Part shown: positions 43,004 to 50,312 of the stretch, one piece after another | Layout of the letters: the number at the start of each line of letters is the position of its first letter | Position numbering within the stretch: the stretch's first letter is position 1 | Assembly (NCBI GenBank): GCA_035315685.1 | Contig: DATFXR010000605.1 | Coordinates: 1-50,312 of the forward strand | DNA: 50,312 bases | Source of the DNA: QHWK01 sp035315685 | GTDB lineage: Bacteria > Acidobacteriota > Vicinamibacteria > Vicinamibacterales > CAVVIG01 | Reading direction: 5' to 3' | Translations under genes and position numbers: made by a program | The notes under the pieces: model-generated | What the model was told of the DNA's origin: nothing | The model's database searches: none | What the model saw: the letters and a program-made list of their open reading frames with translations, nothing else

Positions 43004-44137
43004 ATGCGTATTGGAATCGTCGGACCCCCGTTCATTGCAATCCCCCCTGCCCGATACGGCGGCACCGAGCTCTTCATCGCCAACCTGGCGCGTGGCCTTC
43101 ATGCGCGCGGCCACGACGTCACGGTCTACGGGAATGGCGACTCCCGATTACCGTGCCGAGTGAAATCGCGCTATCCGCATACCGACTGGCCGGTGGATCG
43201 TCCGGTACGGGCCGACTTGAAAAACATTGATCACACCGCATGGGCCATTCACGACGCGGCGGCATCGGTCGACGTCATTCACCTCAACGACGTGGTTGGA
43301 GCGCCCTTCACGCGGTTCGTCGATCAACCGGTCGTGCTGACGATTCACCATCCACACGAGCAGGCGCTCTCTGAACAATACGTGCGCTATCCCGAGCTCC
43401 AGTACGTCGCCGTCGGCAAATGGCTGGCCGCGCGCGAGCCGATGTCGCGAACCCGCGTCGTTCATCACGGCATCCCGCTCGACGACTACCTCGTCTCGTC
43501 GGCCAAGGCGGATTACGTCGCGTTTCTGGGTCGCATGGCGCCGTGCAAGGGACCGCACCTGGCCGTCGAGGTCGCTCTCCGGGCGGGCATCCGGCTCAAG
43601 CTCGCCGGCGAGATCCAGCCGATCTTCCGCGACTACTGGGACACGCGCATCGCGCCGTTCATCGACGGCCGCCAGATCGAGTACGTCGGAGAGGTGAACC
43701 TCGCCCAGAAGAACGCGCTGCTGTCGCGCGCCAGGGCTCTGCTCTTTCCCATCCAGTGGGAAGAGCCGTTCGGCCTGGTGATGATCGAGTCGATGGCCTG
43801 CGGGACGCCGGTGCTCGCGTTCGCCGGCGGCGCGGTCGAGGAGGTGGTCCGCAACGGTATCAACGGCTGGATTTGCAGCGACGTGGCCGACATGGCGGCA
43901 CGCGCCACCGGACGGCTTCCGGAGAGCGCCGTTTGCCGCGATTTCGTCGCCCGGCATTTCTCCATCGAGTCGATGATCGATGGTTATCTGGCGATCTATG
44001 ACGAGATCGGCTCCGCCCGGACCGGCGTCGCCCGGAACTTGAGGACCCATGGAAGACGTGATCCAGGTACACGACCAGTTCTACATTCTGGCGACGGCGT
44101 CGAAGGCGACCGAGCGAGTTGCGGTCCTTCAGCATGA
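43004..44137 (+). CDS. Glycosyltransferase family 4 protein
   Basis: 377 residues. N-terminal MRIGIVGPPFIAIPPARYGGTELFIANLARGLHARGHDVTVYG is the GT-B acceptor domain of GT4. The C-terminal donor domain has FLGRMAPCKGPHLAVE, LAGEIQ, VGEVNLAQKNALLSRARALLFPIQWEEPFGLVMIESMACGTPVLAF (E-x7-E motif) and GAVEEVVRNGINGW. It transfers a sugar from an NDP-sugar. The 3' end overlaps the debranching-enzyme gene by 89 bp, and the last about 30 residues look non-native. The two genes form an operon, pointing to glucan or trehalose-type metabolism. Confidence 0.88.
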   Translation: MRIGIVGPPFIAIPPARYGGTELFIANLARGLHARGHDVTVYGNGDSRLPCRVKSRYPHTDWPVDRPVRADLKNIDHTAWAIHDAAASVDVIHLNDVVGAPFTRFVDQPVVLTIHHPHEQALSEQYVRYPELQYVAVGKWLAAREPMSRTRVVHHGIPLDDYLVSSAKADYVAFLGRMAPCKGPHLAVEVALRAGIRLKLAGEIQPIFRDYWDTRIAPFIDGRQIEYVGEVNLAQKNALLSRARALLFPIQWEEPFGLVMIESMACGTPVLAFAGGAVEEVVRNGINGWICSDVADMAARATGRLPESAVCRDFVARHFSIESMIDGYLAIYDEIGSARTGVARNLRTHGRRDPGTRPVLHSGDGVEGDRASCGPSA

Positions 44138-46244
44138 CGACACCTTTGCAGTCTTCGATCTCTACGGTGATGTCGGAGCCTTCGGAACCAGCGAACAGGG
44201 GTTGTATCAGGAAGGCACGCGGCACCTGTCGCGGTTTCGCCTCCGCATCAACGGCAAGCGGCCGCTGCTGCTCAGCGCGCGGGCCAAGGACGACAACCAG
44301 CGGTTCAGCGCCGACCTGACGAACCCCGACATGCCCTTTGGCGATGCCGGGCATGCGCTGCTGCGCGACCTCGTCCACATCTTCCGAACGCGCTTCCTCT
44401 GGAACGGCACCTGGCACGAGCGGATCCGCCTCTGGAACTACCACACGGTCCATGTCCCGGTGTCCCTCGAGTTCGACATCGATGCGGACTTCGCGGATAT
44501 CTTCGAGGTTCGCGGGACCCGCCGCGAGCGGCGCGGCACGCGTCTCGAGCCGACGCTGACCGAGCGCGACATCCGTCTCCGCTACCGCGGACTCGACGAC
44601 GAAGAACGGTGGACGGCGATCGGGTGGAGCGAACGTCCGCAGTTGATGACGCCGGCCAGCGCGCGGTTCGCCTACGACCTGCTGCCGCGTACACCGGCGT
44701 CGTTGTCCATCGCCATTCGCTGCGGACGAGAGCATCGACCGGTGCCGGCGATGGCGTTCGCAGCGGCGCAGTCGCAATCCACCGCGGCCGGCGATGCAAC
44801 CCGCGACCAGTATGCGGTCGTCGACAGCTCGAGTGAGCGGTTCAACCTGTGGATCCGGCGAGCCGCCACCGACCTGCGCATGCTGGTCGCGACCACACCG
44901 TACGGCGCCTACCCGTACGCCGGCGTGCCCTGGTTCAGCACGCCGTTCGGCCGCGACGGCATCATCACGGCGCTGCAAACGCTCTGGGTCAATCCGCGGA
45001 TTGCACGAGGCGTGCTCGAGTATCTGGCCGTGACGCAGGCCGATGCCGTCGACGAGCAGCAGGATGCCGAACCCGGAAAGATCCTGCACGAGACGCGATC
45101 CAGCGAGATGGCGAGACTCGGCGAAGTGCCGTTTGGCCGCTACTACGGCAGCGTCGACGCCACGCCGCTCTTCGTGATCCTCGCGGGCGCGTACTTCGAC
45201 TGGACCGGCGATCCCGTGTTTCTCTCGACGATCTGGCCGCACGTCGAGCGGGCGCTGGCCTGGATCGATCGATACGGCGACCGCGACGGCGACGGGTTCG
45301 TCGAGTACGCGCGGCAGTCTTCGTCGGGTCTGGTGCACCAGGGATGGAAGGACTCGAAGGACGCCATTTTCCATGCGGACGGCACGCTGGCCGATGCGCC
45401 GATCGCGCTGTGCGAGGTCCAGGCCTACGTCTACGACGCACGCCAGCGCGCAGCGTGCATGGCCTCGACCCTGGGCGATGAGGCGCGAGCGCGCCGGCTG
45501 CGGGATCAGGCGCAGCGGCTTCGCACGCTGTTCGAAGAGCGATTCTGGTGCGAGAACGAGTCGACCTACGCGCTGGCGCTCGACGGCAGCAAGCGGCCCT
45601 GCCGCGTTCGCACCTCGAACGGCGGTCACTGCCTGTTCGGCGGCATCGCTTCGCCCGACCGCGCACGCCGTGTGGCAGAGACGCTGGTCGATGCACCGAT
45701 GTTTTCGGGATGGGGCGTTCGGACGGTCTCGTCGGCCGAGCACCGCTACAACCCGATGTCGTACCACAATGGCTCGGTCTGGCCGCACGACAACGGCATC
45801 ATTGCGGCCGGCTTCGCGCGCTACGGATTCGACGATCTGATCCCTCGACCGTTCGACGCGCTGTTCGACGCGAGCACGACCGTCGAAAGCTACCGGCTGC
45901 CGGAACTCTTCTGCGGTTTCCACCGCCGGGCCGGGGAAGGCCCAACGCTCTACCCCGTCGCATGCTCCCCTCAAGCGTGGTCGTCAGGGGTGGTGTTCCA
46001 CCTGCTGCAGTCGTGCCTGAGGTTGTCCGTCGACGCGGCTGCGAGACGGCTGTCGATCGAACGGCCGATTCTGCCGCCGTTCCTGACCTACCTGCGGCTG
46101 CTCAACCTGGAGCTTCCGTTCGGCACCATTGATCTGTTGTTCGAGCAGCACGCGCTCGACGTCGCGGTCACCGTGCTTCGCCAGGGCGGCGACTTCGAAG
46201 TGCGCGTGCTGAAGTCCGGAGGCGTTGCGGAACAAAACCAGTGA
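44049..46244 (+). CDS. Amylo-alpha-1,6-glucosidase-type glycogen debranching protein
   Basis: 731 residues. The N-terminal domain (about 1-250: QFYILATASKATERVAVLQHDDTFAVFDLYGD... RHLSRFRLRINGKRPLLLSA) matches the bacterial debranching-enzyme N-terminal domain (GDE_N_bis). The C-terminal (alpha/alpha)6 barrel has GVPWFSTPFGRDGIITALQTLWVNP, HETRSSEMARLGEVPFGRYYGSVDATPLFVILAGAYFDWTGD, GLVHQGWKDSKDAI and NPMSYHNGSVWPHDNGIIAAGFARYG. It is predicted to cleave alpha-1,6 branches of glycogen or act on related glucans in the cytoplasm. TTGAGGACCC precedes the ATG, which overlaps the glycosyltransferase gene. Confidence 0.93.
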   Translation: MEDVIQVHDQFYILATASKATERVAVLQHDDTFAVFDLYGDVGAFGTSEQGLYQEGTRHLSRFRLRINGKRPLLLSARAKDDNQRFSADLTNPDMPFGDAGHALLRDLVHIFRTRFLWNGTWHERIRLWNYHTVHVPVSLEFDIDADFADIFEVRGTRRERRGTRLEPTLTERDIRLRYRGLDDEERWTAIGWSERPQLMTPASARFAYDLLPRTPASLSIAIRCGREHRPVPAMAFAAAQSQSTAAGDATRDQYAVVDSSSERFNLWIRRAATDLRMLVATTPYGAYPYAGVPWFSTPFGRDGIITALQTLWVNPRIARGVLEYLAVTQADAVDEQQDAEPGKILHETRSSEMARLGEVPFGRYYGSVDATPLFVILAGAYFDWTGDPVFLSTIWPHVERALAWIDRYGDRDGDGFVEYARQSSSGLVHQGWKDSKDAIFHADGTLADAPIALCEVQAYVYDARQRAACMASTLGDEARARRLRDQAQRLRTLFEERFWCENESTYALALDGSKRPCRVRTSNGGHCLFGGIASPDRARRVAETLVDAPMFSGWGVRTVSSAEHRYNPMSYHNGSVWPHDNGIIAAGFARYGFDDLIPRPFDALFDASTTVESYRLPELFCGFHRRAGEGPTLYPVACSPQAWSSGVVFHLLQSCLRLSVDAAARRLSIERPILPPFLTYLRLLNLELPFGTIDLLFEQHALDVAVTVLRQGGDFEVRVLKSGGVAEQNQ

Positions 46245-46262
46245 CGACACGGAGCACGACTC

Positions 46263-46442
46263 ATGCTGGACCTGACATCGTTTCATAGGTTTTTCGTCGT
46301 CGCGGCGATCGTGCTGTTGGCAATCACCGGCCTGTGGGGCCTGGTCAACGCCCGCACGCTGCTCGGCGCGATCTCACTCGGCGTCGCCGCGGGGCTCGTC
46401 ATCTACGCCGCGTACTTCGCGCGAAGGCTCGAGCGTATGTGA
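46263..46442 (+). CDS. Small two-helix membrane protein
   Basis: 59 residues. ATG 46263 has GGAG 8-9 nt upstream. The sequence forms two hydrophobic helices (FFVVAAIVLLAITGLWGLV and GAISLGVAAGLVIYAAYF) joined by a short NARTLL turn and ends in a basic RRLERM. It lies 18 bp after the debranching-enzyme gene on the same strand, so it is the likely third gene of that operon. No family recognised. Confidence 0.65.
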   Translation: MLDLTSFHRFFVVAAIVLLAITGLWGLVNARTLLGAISLGVAAGLVIYAAYFARRLERM

Positions 46443-46835
46443 CGCGCGAAACGGCTGGGACGCCGATTCCGGAATCGGCAGGGCGCCGGGTGCCGACGAA
46501 GCCAGGTAGGCTGCCTGTCTGTTTGGCGCGCGCGGGTCGTCTTCGCGACGACCGGATCGGGTGATCCGACGCCGATCTCTGCCGGAGCGCTGCTCAACGG
46601 TATTGCTCATTCCTACTGTTCAGACGCAAATGGCGACGGCGGGTGACGTCGGGCCGACTCAAATACCCGTGAAGTGGGCACCGGTACGCCGGCAACGCGG
46701 CCTGATCACGATCAAAACGGTTCGCGCCCACGAAGTTCTTCCAAACCGCACGCCATTTCGACCTGCCTTATGCGGTCGTCTGCGGGAACGGCACATCGTG
46801 TGAATTGTCGTCGCTGATTCAGGCAGGAACCAAAT
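46443..46835. other. Intergenic, no gene recognised
   Basis: 393 bp between the small membrane protein and the PEBP gene. Short open frames on both strands lack ribosome-binding sites and plausible composition. No strong hairpin or promoter was identified. Confidence 0.4.
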
Positions 46836-47288
46836 ATGGCGGAGTTTCGACTCTCGAGTCCCGCGTTTGCCGAGGGCGGCGACATACCTCGACAGCACAC
46901 CTGCGATGGAGGCGGCATCCCCCCGCACCTCGTCTGGAGTGGCGCGCCCGAAGGGACGCGCTCGTTCGTCCTGATTGCCGAGGATCCGGACGCGCCCCAC
47001 GGAACATTCACGCATTGGCTGGTCTTCGACATCCCGGGTGACTGCACCGATCTGCCGTCGGGAACCCGGGCAGATGCCGTCGGGCTGTCGGGACGCAACG
47101 ATTCCGGCGAGCTCGGCTACGTTGGACCGTGTCCTCCGTCCGGCAGGCACCGATACATATTTCGTCTGGCGGCAGTCGATGTCGAGACGCTGGGTCTCAT
47201 CGCAGGAGTGACGCGCGAGCGAATCGAGAAAGCAATCTCCGGCCACACCCTGGGAACCGCAGGCCTGACCGGACGCTACGGCCGCTGA
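46836..47288 (+). CDS. YbhB/YbcL-type phosphatidylethanolamine-binding protein (PEBP) family
   Basis: 150 residues. 'FRLSSPAFAEGGDIPRQHTCDGGGIPPHLVWSGAPEGTRSFVLIAEDPDAPHGTFTHWLVFDIP' carries the PEBP DPDAP and GxxxHW motifs. 'GYVGPCPPSGRHRYIFRLAAVD' completes the phosphate-binding pocket. It is complete and of family-typical length, with no signal peptide. Bacterial members bind anionic small ligands; the physiological role is unknown. Confidence 0.93.
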   Translation: MAEFRLSSPAFAEGGDIPRQHTCDGGGIPPHLVWSGAPEGTRSFVLIAEDPDAPHGTFTHWLVFDIPGDCTDLPSGTRADAVGLSGRNDSGELGYVGPCPPSGRHRYIFRLAAVDVETLGLIAGVTRERIEKAISGHTLGTAGLTGRYGR

Positions 47289-47326
47289 TCGGAGTCCGAC
47301 AGCGGCCGAACCGCCGGATGCGCGCC

Positions 47327-47758
47327 TTACCGGCATGATGAGTCGATCGTCTTGATCGATTGCAGACCGAGGTACGGGATCAGAGTGGAATCGCCTCTCG
47401 TTTCGACTCTGGATTCCGCCGTCTGGCCTGCCGTCCCTTCTACCTTCCGCTCCGTCTTGACCTTCGCATCACCCTGATCGGACGCGTGGCCTTTTACCCG
47501 TACCCGCTGATCGACGTACTTCGCGAGGTTGTCGTCTGTCACCACGGCATACTTCAAACGACCGACATCGTCAGTAAGAACGTAGTCCGTGTTCCCCGAG
47601 CTCCGCTCGAGGCAGCCGGTCAGCGTCACTTCCTTGCCGCCCTTGATCTCGATCTTTGTCTTTTCCTTTCGCTCACTCGTTCCTGACTGCGGTGACGCCG
47701 TTCCGACGAGGCCGGGACCCGATATGGCTAAGACGCCGACGATTGCGGCGAACCTCAT
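47327..47758 (-). CDS. Small secreted protein
   Basis: 143 residues. Signal peptide MRFAAIVGVLAISGPGLVGTASPQ. The mature part has EVTLTGCLERSSGNTDYVLTDDVGRLKYAVVTDDNLAKYVDQRVRVKGHASD, an OB-like beta pattern I have seen in acidobacterial secreted proteins, with no assigned function. GGAGGTGACC before ATG 47758 fixes the start. The longer frame to 47854 is rejected for that reason. Confidence 0.75.
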   Translation of the reverse strand: MRFAAIVGVLAISGPGLVGTASPQSGTSERKEKTKIEIKGGKEVTLTGCLERSSGNTDYVLTDDVGRLKYAVVTDDNLAKYVDQRVRVKGHASDQGDAKVKTERKVEGTAGQTAESRVETRGDSTLIPYLGLQSIKTIDSSCR

Positions 47759-47877
47759 GGTCACCTCCACTCTTTCCACACCCTGGAGATGCGAGGGCCG
47801 TGCCCGGATTCGTCGTCTGGACGAGCTATCCCGTTGAGATGCCGTTGGCCGCACCGCGCTCGGCTGTGGCTTTCGCG

Positions 47878-48257
47878 CTAGGTCCCCTGAACGAACGCGG
47901 CGAGCGCAGCCTGCCCGAGACTGATGCCGCCATCGTTTGGGGGTACCGCACGGTTCGTCCAGAGCTCGAATCTCGCCGCCAGTGCGTCGCGAAGATCCGT
48001 CTTCAACACATCGTTCTGCATGGCGCCGCCCGACAGCACGATCGTACGAACACTCGCTTCGTCTGCGATCGAGCGGCTGGCTGCCGCCATGGCGCCGGCG
48101 AACGCACGATGGAATGCGCGCGCGATCACCGCCGTCGAGCCGCCGCGACGGCGCGCGTCGATTACGGCGGCGAGAATCTCGCGCCAGTCGATCTCATTGC
48201 CGACAACGCGGTACGGCAGCGTGGCGGAGTCGGCAGCCGCGCGCCTGATGCTCGAGC
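47878..48257 (-). pseudogene. hypF: hypF remnant (C-terminal carbamoyltransferase end)
   Basis: About 125 codons, ending TAG at 47880. 'LPYRVVGNEIDWREILAAVIDARRRGG', 'VIARAFHRAFAGAMAAA', 'TIVLSGGAMQNDVL' and 'VPPNDGGISLGQAALAAF' match the Kae1-like C-terminal domain of HypF, the carbamoyl transferase that starts synthesis of the CN ligands of the [NiFe] centre. HypF is normally about 750 residues; only the last sixth is here. The acylphosphatase, zinc-finger and YrdC parts are missing. Confidence 0.7.
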
Positions 48258-48362
48258 CACCTCCATGATGCGGTAGTGCCGCGACGGATCCGCGAGGCGG
48301 ACGATCTCGTCTGCCGCCTGTCTGATCAAGCGCGGGTCGCGAAATTCGTCGACGTACTTCAC
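48258..48362 (-). pseudogene. hypD: hypD remnant (N-terminal 35 codons)
   Basis: GTG 48362 begins V/M-KYVDEFRDPRLIRQAADEI, and HYRIMEV follows. This is the conserved start of HypD up to but excluding the metal-binding CGGHT motif that normally follows MEV. The sequence then switches to HypF-like coding in another frame. HypD (about 370 residues) assembles Fe(CN)2CO for hydrogenase, so this fragment cannot function. Confidence 0.7.
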
Positions 48363-48366
48363 GACG

Positions 48367-48510
48367 ATCGTCGCCGAGGAAAATGTTGCCGATGCCCGCC
48401 ACCAGAATCCTTGCGGGCCGAAGTCCGGAGGCCACGTGCCGGCCGGCGCGGCGGCGCGGGAAGGACGTGGGCACGCTGCACCGAAGCGCGAAAGGCACAG
48501 GTACGCGCAT
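48367..48510 (-). pseudogene. Hydrogenase maturation protease remnant (N-terminal 48 codons)
   Basis: The frame from ATG 48510 ends in ARILVAGIGNIFLGDD, the N-terminal GxGNxxxxDD motif of HyaD/HybD-type nickel-dependent endopeptidases that trim the hydrogenase large subunit. Immediately after DD the sequence becomes the 10 bp before the hypD start, so the remaining about 110 codons are gone. The ATG overlaps the stop of the preceding small gene (TGATG). Confidence 0.65.
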
Positions 48511-48614
48511 CACATCGCTCGCATGCGGCGGTAGCGCACGATTTCCGGCCACGAGTTCACGATCACACACGCGACCACCGCGCCGGCGGCGAACGCAATC
48601 CACATCGGCTTCAT
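48510..48614 (-). CDS. 34-residue single-helix membrane peptide (DUF6893-like)
   Basis: ATG 48614 with AGGAG 5-6 nt upstream encodes MKPMWIAFAAGAVVACVIV, then NSWPEIVRYRRMRAM. One membrane helix is followed by a basic tail. As far as I recall, a peptide of this pattern (DUF6893) accompanies high-affinity [NiFe]-hydrogenase genes. Its start overlaps the stop of the upstream accessory gene (ATGA), and its stop overlaps the protease remnant's ATG, which fits an intact operon order at this point. Confidence 0.65.
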   Translation of the reverse strand: MKPMWIAFAAGAVVACVIVNSWPEIVRYRRMRAM

Positions 48615-49794
48615 AGGCGCTCCTGCTGGCAATCGACCGGCTCGATCTCGGACGGATCGAAGTAGAAGAATCGGCCGTACGATTCGTGGAGTGACGCCGC
48701 CGGATCCGCGTCGACCGTCACCGCCACGTAGACACGTCCGTCGACATCACGGTAGACGCCGGCAACGGTCGCCCGCTGATCGAGGAGGAACATGTCCATC
48801 GCGTCGGCGCGCCGTTTGGGCCGCAGTCGAACATGCGAACCCTTCGCGACGCGGCATTCGTCGACGATCACGAACGCTTCGTCCGCCGGCGCGGTGTCCG
48901 CCGGATTGAAGAAGTCGGCGCTTCGCAGCGTCCCGTGCAGCGCCGCGAGCGCGTCGGGCGTCAAGCCGTCTGCACGATCGAGGATCTGCCGCGCGCGCGG
49001 GTCGGTGGCATGCGCGTCCTGCTTCTCTTCGTCGGTCATCGTGAGAATCCGTAGCGTGAGAATTTCGTCGATCTCCGCCGCGTCGCACAGATCGCCACGG
49101 CTCTCGGGGGCCACCGCCGGAAAGTCGTAGAGCACGATCGGCGACGACAGCATGAGGGTGGGCTGTGAGCGATCGCCGATGAGGACGGGCCAGGTGTGGC
49201 GGTTCTCGCACGCCGCAACGACGTCGGCCGCACCTGCTGGCGGGTCGAGCAGCGACACGAACGTTCCGCGCTCGACCGCCAGGAGGAGGTGCGCGGCGAC
49301 CAGCGATCGCGCGAGTATCGCGTCACGGTCGGCACTGAACTCAGGCCGCCAGGGCCGTGGTTTTCGATCCGCAGTCGCACCTTGATGAAAGCGTCTGTCC
49401 TGACGGCTTCGATCGCAAGGCACGCATCACAGCCGATCTCGAGCGTCTCGCGCCGGGTGATCGGGATTGCGTCCAAGGCGATCGGTGGGAGGTCGCAGAC
49501 GTGCGGGACGCCCTCCAGCCAGCCCGTCGGCGTGGGCCGCGGACGGAGACATCGGACGCGCACGAACAGTTGAGGGCGGGAACGACCGGCAACCGCCGGC
49601 GCTGTCCGGTTCGCGTGGATCAGGCATTCGGTCTGCGTGAACCACGGCTCGCCGTCGCAGCCCGGCTGCCGGGGCGCGACGACACCAAACTGCCAGCGAC
49701 AGTGATTCTTGGCGGCTGATGCGCGGTACGGATACAGGACGTAGCCTTCGTACAACACCGCGTCCGCGACCGGTTCGGCGGCAGCGAACCTCAT
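48611..49794 (-). pseudogene. Hydrogenase-operon accessory protein, one frameshift
   Basis: ATG 49794 overlaps the DUF6084 stop (ATGA). The first frame runs MRFAAAEPVADAVLYEGYVLYPYR... VRLRIENHGP to about 49352. The continuation WRPEFSADRDAILARSLVAAHLLLAVERGTFVSLLDP... WPVLIG... EIDEILTLRILTMTDEEK is in another frame, ending at 48611. Length 1184 nt is one short of 395 codons, so a single-base deletion in the GGCCCTGG area (about 49350) restores one open frame of 394 residues. It may be a sequencing error or a real loss. I know the family as an unnamed protein of high-affinity hydrogenase operons. Confidence 0.75.
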
Positions 49795-50312
49795 GCGGGC
49801 TCCCCGGCGGCCGCGGCTTCGAGCAGCAACGCGATCGCTTCGTCCCAGCTCACCACCGCTTGCCGTCCGCGGAACGCCTGCAGGCGGTCGATCGTTTCGC
49901 GGCTGAGGCGCAGCCATCCGCCGCCCGGGAAGAACTGATCCATCGCCGACGTCCAGAGGTGCGCCGGCATGCGGAACGACGCCTCCAGATCCCAGGGGAC
50001 CGGCTCGACGCGCAATCCGGCGTCACCAGCGTTGAACATCGTCCCGCTGAAGAGGAACACCAGCGGCACCTCGCCATCGCGAATCGCATGAAAGTATTTC
50101 GCCGAGGCGACCTCGAGGTCGTAGGTGCACGGTACGTGCAGGTCGATCTCGATCTGGCCGGTGAAGGTCGGAACGACGAGCGACGACTGGCTCCAGGTGA
50201 CGCCACGCAGCGTGCGGTCCCACTGTGATCGGTGGCCGAACAATTCGTAGAGCCTGGCCCGCTCCTCTGTCGTGTAGTGCCGGCTGCGCGGCTCGATCCG
50301 CGTGTGACAGCG
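49791..50312 (-). CDS. DUF6084 family protein, 5' end outside window
   Basis: 173 codons are visible, open to the right edge. 'CHTRIEPRSRHYTTEERARLYELFG', 'VPTFTGQIEIDLHVPCTYDLEVASAKYFHAIRDGEVPLVFLFSGTMF' and 'RLSRETIDRLQAFRGRQAVVSWDEAIALLLEAA' match DUF6084, a cytoplasmic protein of unknown mechanism encoded in group 1h/5 [NiFe]-hydrogenase operons. Its stop overlaps the start of the next gene. The hydrogenase structural genes are expected beyond 50312. Confidence 0.8.
   Translation of the reverse strand, partial: RCHTRIEPRSRHYTTEERARLYELFGHRSQWDRTLRGVTWSQSSLVVPTFTGQIEIDLHVPCTYDLEVASAKYFHAIRDGEVPLVFLFSGTMFNAGDAGLRVEPVPWDLEASFRMPAHLWTSAMDQFFPGGGWLRLSRETIDRLQAFRGRQAVVSWDEAIALLLEAAAAGEPA

Noticed and set aside
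47878..48603. One intact 241-codon protein from 48603 to 47878
   Set aside because: The frame joins fragments of different proteins; the 5' third reads antiphase to the small membrane peptide and the middle is out of frame with hypD.
1..50312. Search for tRNA, rRNA, CRISPR arrays, insertion sequences and selenocysteine machinery
   Set aside because: None recognised by reading; a tRNAscan/Infernal run would be decisive for small RNAs.

Overview
The window is a high-G+C bacterial chromosome segment with dense genes on both strands. The gene content fits an Acidobacteriota genome, probably of the Vicinamibacteria type. The pointers are large secreted Ig/PASTA/beta-propeller proteins, a Ser/Thr kinase with PD40 repeats next to a winged-helix/FHA protein, a DUF6807 plus Tat-exported Gfo/Idh pair, and several small families common in that phylum. 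This assignment is inference: there is no rRNA or other marker gene here.

The most notable content is two genes that each contain an in-frame UGA and read well only if UGA is selenocysteine. (1) At 4850-5758 (minus) a GrdB/PrdB-like reductase subunit carries a U-x-x-C motif. A 7-bp hairpin follows the UGA, with its loop beginning 19 nt downstream. (2) At 11656-12339 (minus) an organomercurial-lyase (MerB)-like protein has UGA at the position of the second catalytic cysteine. A two-part hairpin with a GGUC loop begins its loop 20 nt downstream. The first gene looks like the head of an operon with a CxxCH haem-binding protein and a membrane protein. It is preceded by a GG-N10-GC (sigma-54) promoter, a 43-bp nested dyad and a sigma-54 activator gene with two GAF-like regions. 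Together these suggest a regulated redox or detoxification module.

Layout. 1-3519: truncated secreted propeller/Ig/PASTA protein (minus). 3865-8097: selenoprotein operon and its activator (minus). 8225-10575: gene remnants, a SnoaL-like protein, a CHAD protein and a small zinc-ribbon protein. 10668-12339: secreted protein and the MerB-like selenoprotein, converging. 12699-16951: UDP-GlcNAc dehydrogenase, then lon and marR divergently transcribed from overlapping promoters. 17045-19691: Bax-inhibitor-1 protein, carboxymuconolactone-decarboxylase-like protein, small CPVC protein and DUF899. 20060-28702: Ig-repeat secreted protein, creatininase-like protein, HTH/propeller pair, phosphopantetheinyl transferase and a Tat-exported HisC-like aminotransferase. 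28922-33106: FadL-type porin and the DUF6807/oxidoreductase pair. 33160-40985: kinase/FHA signalling cluster, PD40 propeller with a HExxH-like protein, PPOX protein and small proteins. 41006-47758: type-B carboxylesterase, a glycosyltransferase/debranching-enzyme/small membrane protein operon, a PEBP protein and a small secreted protein. 47878-50312: the 3' part of a high-affinity [NiFe]-hydrogenase accessory operon (DUF6084, a frameshifted accessory protein, a 34-residue DUF6893-like peptide). It ends in a compressed remnant made of the start of a maturation protease, the start of hypD and the end of hypF.

No tRNA, rRNA, CRISPR array or complete insertion sequence was recognised. No selA, selB, selD or tRNA-Sec lies in the window, so the selenocysteine reading depends on those genes being elsewhere in the genome.
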